Assembly (NCBI GenBank): GCA_019090365.1
Contig: JAHRWC010000174.1
Span: forward strand, 1-5,049
Origin: Flavobacteriaceae bacterium
GTDB taxonomy: Bacteria; Bacteroidota; Bacteroidia; Flavobacteriales; Flavobacteriaceae
Length of the DNA: 5,049 nt
Reading direction: 5' to 3'
This document shows, in pieces, positions 1-5,049 of this stretch. Below the pieces are notes generated by a model. It saw only the letters and a list, made by a program, of their open reading frames with translations. It was not told where the DNA came from and did no database searches. Within the stretch, counting starts at the first letter, position 1, and every line of letters starts with the position of its first letter. The position numbers were made by a program, and so were the translations under genes.

Positions 1-265
1 CAGCATTTTCCTTTACACGATCAATTGAAATATAGATTTCGCCATGAACTTGTTTACCTAAACTATTATCAAAACTTATAATATCTGTAAAAGTATCATG
101 GTTTAAAAAATCTACATTCAATTTATGCAGATAATTGTCATCACAAAAAACAAATGTAATTTCTCCTAATTCATAATTTTCATTTGAAATTATCGTAGAT
201 ATCCAATCTGAGATTCCTTCTGGATTCGTTAATTGAAATTCTGTTTCTGAATAAAATTCAATCAT
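1..265 (-). CDS. ybeY: YbeY endoribonuclease (rRNA maturation), C-terminus cut off by window edge
   Basis: Reading leftwards from an ATG at 263-265 gives 88 open codons with no stop before the window edge, so about the first 60% of a protein usually near 140 residues is present. YbeY is a cytoplasmic zinc-dependent endoribonuclease acting in 16S rRNA 3'-end processing and ribosome quality control. Seen here: an N-terminal segment MIEFYSETEF, a strand GEITFVFCDD (residues 34-43), the core LNVDFLNHDTFTDIISFD (49-66, corresponding to the family's N-x-x-T-D-V-L-S-F region) and HGEIYISIDRVKENA (74-88, the G-D/E-I-x-I-S strand). The family's zinc-binding H-x3-H-x5-H motif would lie further left, outside the window, so catalytic competence cannot be judged. 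The start overlaps the upstream DUF4175 gene by 8 nt, and there is no separate promoter space, so expression most likely depends on that gene's transcript. The family call is confident. Confidence 0.93.
   Translation of the reverse strand, partial: MIEFYSETEFQLTNPEGISDWISTIISNENYELGEITFVFCDDNYLHKLNVDFLNHDTFTDIISFDNSLGKQVHGEIYISIDRVKENA
258..265 (-). other. 8-nt stop/start overlap, probable translational coupling
   Basis: On the minus strand this reads ATGATTGA: the ATG starts ybeY and the TGA ends the DUF4175 gene in another frame (codons AAT GAT TGA). The DNA just upstream is A-rich (TTTTAAGAAAAAA) with no strong Shine-Dalgarno site. Re-initiation by ribosomes finishing the upstream gene is the likely route to ybeY translation. 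The overlap is seen directly; the coupling is inferred. Confidence 0.75.
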
Positions 266-3200
266 TTTTTTTCTTAAAATACTCTTGTACTTTTTGTTTG
301 TATTCTTGACGCAAAGGTAATGCCTCTCTATTTAGAATTTCAATGGTATTGAAGTATTTTTTTATCAATTCAGGATCTGTTCGTAATTCGTTTTGATAGG
401 ACGTTCTGTTTGTTTGTGATTCGCGTTTAGATTCTTGACCTTGTTTAAAATTTGCTTTATCTAATTTTAGTAATTCGTATTTTAAATTAAGCATTCGTTC
501 AAGGGTTCTATCATTAAATCCTTTGTCTAACAATTGTTGTTCTATTCCTTCCATTTCTCTTAAAAGATCTCCTCCTCTACCTTTTAATCCTTCCTTACTT
601 AATTTATCCTGAAGTTGTTGTCGAAGCATTTGTTGTTCTTTATATATCTCAAATAATTCTCCATTCATTTCTTCACTATCTCCTTGACCATTTTTTCCTT
701 CCTTATTACCATTCTTTCCGTTTTTCCCATCACCATCTCCTTCGCCTTCTCCTTGACCATCACCTTGACCTTGCCCTTCTCCCTGACCTTCGCCTTCGCC
801 TTCACTTTCTCCTTCACCTTCGCCTTTGTCTTTTCCTTTTTTCCCTCCTTTTTCCATTTTATCAGATAAACTTTCTTGTTTTTCAATGATATCTGATAAC
901 TGAAATCCTTTTCCTTTTCCTTGTCCCTGTCCTTTCCCTTTACCTTTTCCTTGACCCATGCCCATACCCATTTGGTTTTGCATGTTCCCTAATAAATCAC
1001 TTAGAAGAACTGCTAATTCATTTGCATTTGTTACTGTGTATTGTTGGTTAGATATACCTTGACGTACTTGATTTTGAGCCAATCGATCTAAGCTTTTATC
1101 TATGTTAAACTCGATATTTGTAAGTGATGAATTAATAGTTTCACTTATAAGAGGTTGACGTAAAGCCAATACAAATAAACTATCGTCTATATGTTTGAAA
1201 TTTAATTTTAAGTCATTTTGCTTATTTAGTTTTTTTCCGAAAATTGCATTTCCATATTCAATGGTTTTAAATTCTTCCATTAAGTGTTCTTGCTCGAAAG
1301 AAAACACCACTAAATTATCTAATACTTGTCGAAGCATTTCTAAATCTTCTTCTAGAGATTCGCCCGCACCTGCCATCATTTGAGCCTGCATTTGCTGACT
1401 CATTTCTTTCATCTTTTTTGCTGCCTTTTTTTGATTTTCTGAAGCACCACTCTGATTTTCTTCTTTAAGTTTTTCAGAGGCATTTTCTTGTTCTTTTTGT
1501 ACAATCTTCTCCCCTACTTTGTCTTGAGGAATTTCCATTGGTTTTTTTAATTCTTCATTTTCTTTCTGAAGATCATCCATATCTTTCTTATAATCCTCAA
1601 ACTTCTCATTGAGCTTTTCTTGCTCTTCTTTCGTGTTTTCTTCTTTAGGTGAATCAGCTAATTTCTCTTGTTCTTCAGCAAGTTTAAAAAGTTCATCTGA
1701 AAGTTTTTCTGCCTTTTTAGTTACATAATATCTTTTGGTAAGCTCTACTAATTGTTCAAGATTTTTCTCTTGGTTTTTATTTTGCTTGGCTAATTTTTCA
1801 AGTTTATCTGTTAGCTCTTCTTTTTTAATTTTATCTTTTAATTTTTCTAATTCCTCTAATAACTTTTCATTCTTTTTAAGACGTTCTTCATTTTCCTCTA
1901 ATCGTTCTTTTAGTTGCTCTTTAAATGGATCTTCTTCATTTTCTGGTTGAAAATTCTCAAGGTTATCTTTCAATTCTTTTGAGAAATTTTTCATCATCTC
2001 TTCTTGCTGCTGCTGTCTCTTAATAAAGTTTTCTAATTTCTTCTTATCGTTCCAATTAAGTTCCTTTTTTTCTTTTTGAGTTTTAGATAATTCTTGAAGT
2101 GCTTTATCATCATTTTTTAGCTTTTCAAGCGATTTATCTAATCCTTTGATTGTATTTTCTTGATTCTGAAGTTGTTCTTTTTCTTTTTCGTCCTGAGTTA
2201 ATTTTTTGAAGAAATACATAGAAGATTTACTCGACTTGTAATTATGCAATACATCATTGTCAAACACTTCAAAATAGTATTCATAGGCTACTCCATCTTT
2301 TAAGATTATATCACCAGGAAATGAATGTACAAATTCATCAAAATTGTTTGAACTAATAGTAAGTGGTTTTACTTCTTTTTGAGATTCATCTCCAACAGGA
2401 TAATAGATCAATTGAAGTTTTGTTAAACCATAATCATCTGAAACTTTTCCGAAGAAATATACCTTTTGACTATCTGTGCTGTCCTTCTTAGATTCTACAT
2501 TTATTTCAGGATATTGATCCAACACGACACCTAATGTAAATGAAAGATTTTCGTAGTCTTTTAATTCATTATTAGAAGTTGTAATAGTGTAGTCAAATTT
2601 TCTGTACACATTCCTTTTATGACTAAAAGTTTTACTCCCTAATGATTCATCACTTTCTTTATTTTTAAGAATTGAAAAAGCATATGCAGTGTCTTTAGTT
2701 TTTAAATTAACTTCATTCGTGTTTTTCGTATAAATATCCCACGTTACTTTAGTTCCTTCAGGAATGGTGGCATTTCCAGTACTTTTCAACACCTCATCTT
2801 TTTTTCCAATATAGGAAGGATAATCAAGTTTCATTTCAAAAAAACTAAGTGAAGGTGTCTTTACAACATTTAGTGTAAATTCTTTTGAAGTCACATTATT
2901 CGCACTAAAGTTAAAATCTATGGATTCTTTTGGTTGAAGGAAGGTGTATTCAAATAATCCTGGAGCTATTTGATGTAAATAATAAGTTTCAGTATTATAA
3001 CTAATACTTGCATTTTCAGGAATTACTTCTCCTTTCGTTTGAACTTTGACTGTATATCCTTTATTTTCAATTGCTTGTAATGATTCATTTAAAATAGTAA
3101 AAGAAAAAGGAGCAGGAGGTTCGTAGGCCGTATCATAATTGACAACCCTAGTATAACTACTTGAAAAAATATCTTTTTCCCCAAGAACTTGAATCAATAA

Positions 3201-3689
3201 AAAGATGATTACAGGAATTGCAGCATATTTTAAATATTTGCTGTTTTTTTTGAAATTAATGGCCCTTTTGAACGGAATTGGCTCTAAATCGGTTGATTTT
3301 TGATCAATACTAGCTAATAATAGCTCAGATTCTCTTTGATTCTGATTTAACTGAATTACATTTAACAGCTTATCACTTACTTCAGGAAAGTGATTCCCAA
3401 TTAATTTAGAAGCTTCTTCAAAACTTATTCCTTTCTGAAGGTTAAAAAGTTTTGATAGAGGAAAAGCAATAAATCTGATGAATAATGCAGATTCTACAGC
3501 AATAAAAAGCCAGAAAAGAATTGATCTCCCTAAAGGTTCTAGCCAAAGAAAATATTCTATCAATAACGTAATTAAAAAATATAGCAATCCTATTGCTAAA
3601 AAAAGGATGCTTCCTTTAATTAACTCATTGGTATAATATTTTTTTATAAATTGTTCCAGCTTTTGCTGGATAACACTAAAGCTACTCAT
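258..3689 (-). CDS. DUF4175-family large membrane-anchored protein of unknown function
   Basis: This is a 1143-residue protein of unknown function, recognised as the DUF4175 type by its overall plan. Membrane segments lie at about residues 27-49, 55-78 and 155-169. Lys/Arg-rich stretches before the first and between the second and third segments (for example FKRAINFKKNSKYLK, 140-154) place these in the cytoplasm, so the large C-terminal part should be periplasmic. A conserved-looking FPEVSDKLLNVIQL lies at 101-114. Residues about 190-490 are beta-rich, Ig-like in appearance, with LDYPSYIG near 288, SDDYGL near 415 and YEYYFEVFDND near 467. Residues about 495-775 are Lys/Glu/Gln-rich coiled coil. 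A helical region (about 790-905) precedes a basic Gly-X tract (907-928) and an acidic Gly-X tract (956-988), and a helical tail ends the protein. I see no cysteine in it and no enzymatic motif. The start at 3687-3689 is supported by a weak AAGAGA nine bases upstream and by the membrane segments beginning soon after. It overlaps ybeY and is divergent from the AlkB-like gene. The gene is intact. A role in the cell envelope is inference only. Confidence 0.85.
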   Translation of the reverse strand: MSSFSVIQQKLEQFIKKYYTNELIKGSILFLAIGLLYFLITLLIEYFLWLEPLGRSILFWLFIAVESALFIRFIAFPLSKLFNLQKGISFEEASKLIGNHFPEVSDKLLNVIQLNQNQRESELLLASIDQKSTDLEPIPFKRAINFKKNSKYLKYAAIPVIIFLLIQVLGEKDIFSSSYTRVVNYDTAYEPPAPFSFTILNESLQAIENKGYTVKVQTKGEVIPENASISYNTETYYLHQIAPGLFEYTFLQPKESIDFNFSANNVTSKEFTLNVVKTPSLSFFEMKLDYPSYIGKKDEVLKSTGNATIPEGTKVTWDIYTKNTNEVNLKTKDTAYAFSILKNKESDESLGSKTFSHKRNVYRKFDYTITTSNNELKDYENLSFTLGVVLDQYPEINVESKKDSTDSQKVYFFGKVSDDYGLTKLQLIYYPVGDESQKEVKPLTISSNNFDEFVHSFPGDIILKDGVAYEYYFEVFDNDVLHNYKSSKSSMYFFKKLTQDEKEKEQLQNQENTIKGLDKSLEKLKNDDKALQELSKTQKEKKELNWNDKKKLENFIKRQQQQEEMMKNFSKELKDNLENFQPENEEDPFKEQLKERLEENEERLKKNEKLLEELEKLKDKIKKEELTDKLEKLAKQNKNQEKNLEQLVELTKRYYVTKKAEKLSDELFKLAEEQEKLADSPKEENTKEEQEKLNEKFEDYKKDMDDLQKENEELKKPMEIPQDKVGEKIVQKEQENASEKLKEENQSGASENQKKAAKKMKEMSQQMQAQMMAGAGESLEEDLEMLRQVLDNLVVFSFEQEHLMEEFKTIEYGNAIFGKKLNKQNDLKLNFKHIDDSLFVLALRQPLISETINSSLTNIEFNIDKSLDRLAQNQVRQGISNQQYTVTNANELAVLLSDLLGNMQNQMGMGMGQGKGKGKGQGQGKGKGFQLSDIIEKQESLSDKMEKGGKKGKDKGEGEGESEGEGEGQGEGQGQGDGQGEGEGDGDGKNGKNGNKEGKNGQGDSEEMNGELFEIYKEQQMLRQQLQDKLSKEGLKGRGGDLLREMEGIEQQLLDKGFNDRTLERMLNLKYELLKLDKANFKQGQESKRESQTNRTSYQNELRTDPELIKKYFNTIEILNREALPLRQEYKQKVQEYFKKKND
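726..824 (-). repeat. Imperfect 6-bp repeat tract encoding acidic Gly-X array
   Basis: Degenerate hexamers (CCTTCG, CCTTCA, CCTTGA on the plus strand) encode residues 956-988 of the DUF4175 protein. Every second residue is Gly, except Ser at 962. The residues between are only Glu (9), Asp (3) and Gln (4), so the tract is strongly acidic. Synonymous codon variation (GGC, GGT, GGA, GGG; GAA, CAA, CAG) breaks up the DNA repeat, which should limit slippage and suggests selection on the peptide. The tract continues as a Gly/Lys/Asn-rich stretch to about residue 1003. It is probably a flexible, disordered linker. Confidence 0.85.
906..971 (-). repeat. Imperfect repeat tract encoding basic Gly-X array
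   Basis: Residues 907-928 of the DUF4175 protein alternate X-Gly without a break: Met-Gly three times, then Gln or Lys with Gly, giving 11 Gly, 5 Lys and 3 Gln. It sits 27 residues before the acidic Gly-X array and has Gly in the same even register. On the plus strand it appears as degenerate CCTTTT/CCTTGT/CCCATA hexamers. It is likely disordered and positively charged. Confidence 0.85.
3655..3670 (-). other. Short perfect hairpin in the early coding region of the DUF4175 gene
   Basis: The mRNA sense reads TCCAGC-AAAA-GCTGGA, a perfect 6-bp stem with a 4-base loop, at coding nucleotides 20-35 (codons 7-12). It lies just downstream of the start codon, where structure can slow early elongation or initiation in AT-rich mRNA. 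It has no following U-run for termination on the coding strand. It may be no more than a by-product of the codons for Q-Q-K-L-E. The pairing is seen; any function is speculative. Confidence 0.35.
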
Positions 3690-3752
3690 TGATTAATATC
3701 TCTTAAATAGAACTTTAAAAATAGCACAAATATTAGTCCGAAACTTAATTTT
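3690..3752. promoter_or_regulatory. Divergent intergenic region between DUF4175 and AlkB-like genes
   Basis: These 63 bp separate two outward-facing start codons and must hold, or lie next to, promoters for both genes. I found no exact Bacteroidota TAnnTTTG element here. The nearest minus-strand matches are AATATTTG and TATTTTTA (one mismatch each), and neither has a convincing TTG element 19-21 bp upstream. The plus-strand gene has only weak candidates. Before the DUF4175 start, AAGAGA is a weak ribosome-binding candidate; before the AlkB-like start the leader is A/T-rich with none. Promoter presence is inferred from layout, and exact sites are not identified. Confidence 0.45.
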
Positions 3753-4793
3753 ATGATAGATTTAAAATACTTAGTGGCGTATTCGGTTCCTGTTTCAGCT
3801 ATTATTGGTCTTAATCTTCAAGGATATTGGAGTTTTTTTACGCCCATTTTTGCTTTTGTATTGATTCCTGTTTTTGAAATATTATTGCCTTTACAGACTA
3901 CAAATATTTCAGAAAAAGAAAGAGAAAGTAAGTCTAAAAATTACTTCTTTGATGTATTATTATTGTTAAACATTCCTATTGTTTATGGTATTTTAGGGTG
4001 GTTTTTATGGAGTTTACAGTATAATGATTATTCAAGTTTAGAATTAGTGGGTCTTATATTTTCAGTAGGGATTGTTTTAGGGTCCAACGGTATAAATGTC
4101 GCACATGAATTAGGTCATCGAAAAAGCACTTGGCAAAAGATGGCGGGAAAGTTTTTACTCCTACCCTCTTTGTATATGCATTTTTATATAGAACATAATT
4201 TTGGACATCATCTACATGCAGCAACCAAAGAAGATCCAGCGAGTGCAAAATACAATCAATCGGTATATTCCTTTTGGTTTACTTCTATCAGTAAACAATA
4301 TTTTAGTGCATGGAAAATTCAAATTAATCTACTAAAATCTGAAGGATTATCATTTTTTCATATTAAAAACGATATGTTGTGGTTTCTAATTTTTCAGACC
4401 TTGTATCTAGGTGTAATCCTCTACTTTTTAAGTTTACAGATAATGATATATGCAATTGCAATTGCAATTATTGGAATAGTTCTACTAGAATCTATCAACT
4501 ATATTGAGCATTATGGATTAAGAAGGAATAAAACTAAAAATGGACGTTATGAAAGAGTTGCTGAAATTCATTCTTGGAATTCTAACCATGTATTAGGGCG
4601 AATTATGTTATATGAATTAACTCGTCATAGTGATCATCATTATAAATCGCATAAAAAATATCAACTATTAGATTGCCATGAAACCAGTCCTCAAATGCCT
4701 TATGGTTATCCTACTTCGTTGGTGCTGGCTTTAGTTCCACCTTTGTGGTTTTCAATCATGAATAAAAGAATTCCTGTTGAAATGAAGACTTAG
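3753..4793 (+). CDS. AlkB-like membrane di-iron monooxygenase (alkane 1-monooxygenase family)
   Basis: This 346-residue integral membrane protein belongs to the fatty-acid desaturase/alkane hydroxylase superfamily. Family members use a histidine-bound di-iron centre and electrons from rubredoxin or ferredoxin to hydroxylate alkanes or similar hydrophobic substrates. All diagnostic motifs are visible: HELGHR (118-123), EHNFGHH (147-153, followed by LHAATKEDPAS as in AlkB), the NYIEHYGL signature (249-256) and RHSDHH (291-296). The third box reads ELTRHSDHHY, where classical alkane hydroxylases have LQRHSDHH. About six membrane segments are apparent, near residues 5-22, 24-46, 66-88, 96-114, 208-228 and 230-250. 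It is shorter than classical AlkB (about 400 residues), and no rubredoxin is fused or adjacent within the window. The ATG start is followed directly by the first membrane segment; there is no clear Shine-Dalgarno site, as is common in this phylum. Fold and metal site are confident. The substrate is not: alkanes, fatty acids, other lipids or XylM-like aromatic side chains are possible. Confidence 0.9.
   Translation: MIDLKYLVAYSVPVSAIIGLNLQGYWSFFTPIFAFVLIPVFEILLPLQTTNISEKERESKSKNYFFDVLLLLNIPIVYGILGWFLWSLQYNDYSSLELVGLIFSVGIVLGSNGINVAHELGHRKSTWQKMAGKFLLLPSLYMHFYIEHNFGHHLHAATKEDPASAKYNQSVYSFWFTSISKQYFSAWKIQINLLKSEGLSFFHIKNDMLWFLIFQTLYLGVILYFLSLQIMIYAIAIAIIGIVLLESINYIEHYGLRRNKTKNGRYERVAEIHSWNSNHVLGRIMLYELTRHSDHHYKSHKKYQLLDCHETSPQMPYGYPTSLVLALVPPLWFSIMNKRIPVEMKT
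4452..4469 (+). repeat. Three perfect tandem copies of GCAATT inside the AlkB-like gene
   Basis: GCAATT occurs three times in a row and encodes Ala-Ile repeats (residues 234-239) in a membrane segment. A change in copy number would stay in frame and lengthen or shorten that segment by two residues per copy. It is probably incidental to the Ala/Ile composition. Confidence 0.7.
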
Positions 4794-4806
4794 ATTTGTA
4801 TCTTTG
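4777..4806 (+). promoter_or_regulatory. Bacteroidota-type promoter for gltX
   Basis: TATCTTTG at 4799-4806 is an exact match to the Bacteroidota primary sigma -7 consensus TAnnTTTG. A TTG at 4777-4779 stands 19 bp upstream, the expected place for the -33 element. Transcription would start near 4810-4813, giving a leader of about 20 nt before the gltX ATG at 4832. The -33 element and most of the spacer lie inside the last codons of the AlkB-like gene, so gltX has its own promoter despite the 38-bp gap. The match and spacing are seen; activity is inferred. Confidence 0.75.
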
Positions 4807-4819
4807 CGCCCTTAATTAA

Positions 4820-5049
<230 letters not shown>

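Noticed and set aside
665..886. Open frames on both strands (665-886 minus, 684-869 plus) across the low-complexity tract
   Set aside because: They are out-of-frame readings of the Gly-X repeat, giving Lys/Val- or Phe/Thr-rich nonsense peptides, with no family resemblance and no room for independent signals.
726..971. Repetitive region as a CRISPR array or structural DNA element
   Set aside because: Units are degenerate hexamers with no spacers and are fully explained by in-frame Gly-X codons.
1195..1950. Plus-strand open frames at 1195-1383 and 1735-1950
   Set aside because: They are antisense to the coiled-coil and helical coding region. Ser/Phe-rich composition is what the complement of Lys/Glu codons yields; no start signals or recognisable domains.
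3650..3672. Hairpin at 3655-3670 as a rho-independent terminator
   Set aside because: The stem is only 6 bp, lies inside coding sequence near a start codon, and is not followed by a T-run on either strand.
4054..4248. Minus-strand open frame of 64 codons
   Set aside because: It lies antisense to the histidine-motif core of the AlkB-like gene, which is clearly the real coding strand.

Overview
The window looks like ordinary chromosome from a low-GC Bacteroidota bacterium, most likely a flavobacterium-like lineage. The evidence is strongly AT-rich DNA, starts preceded by A/T-rich leaders rather than strong Shine-Dalgarno sites, an exact match to the Bacteroidota sigma-factor -7 element TAnnTTTG upstream of gltX, and a very large DUF4175-type membrane protein overlapping a Bacteroidota-style ybeY. 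No mobile element, CRISPR array, tRNA or rRNA was seen.

Layout. Positions 1-265 (minus) hold the N-terminal 88 codons of ybeY, an rRNA-maturation endoribonuclease, cut by the window edge before its catalytic motif. Its start overlaps by 8 nt the end of a 1143-residue minus-strand gene (258-3689). That gene encodes a membrane-anchored DUF4175-family protein with three N-terminal membrane segments, beta-rich domains, a long charged coiled coil, two Gly-X low-complexity tracts and a helical tail. A 63-bp divergent spacer (3690-3752) separates it from a plus-strand gene (3753-4793). That gene encodes a 346-residue AlkB-like membrane di-iron monooxygenase with all four expected histidine motifs. 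After only 38 bp, gltX (glutamyl-tRNA synthetase, from 4832) begins and runs off the right edge; its promoter overlaps the 3' end of the monooxygenase gene.

How the genes fit together. The left half is one minus-strand transcription unit (DUF4175 then ybeY, probably translationally coupled), divergent from the monooxygenase. The two plus-strand genes lie close together, but gltX appears to have its own promoter. The genes do not form an obvious pathway: two are housekeeping translation genes, one is a lipid or hydrocarbon oxidation enzyme with no visible electron-transfer partner, and one is a conserved protein of unknown function.

The least understood item is the DUF4175 protein. It appears to be cysteine-free and carries neighbouring basic and acidic Gly-X tracts of opposite charge. 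No wholly new multi-gene system is evident.
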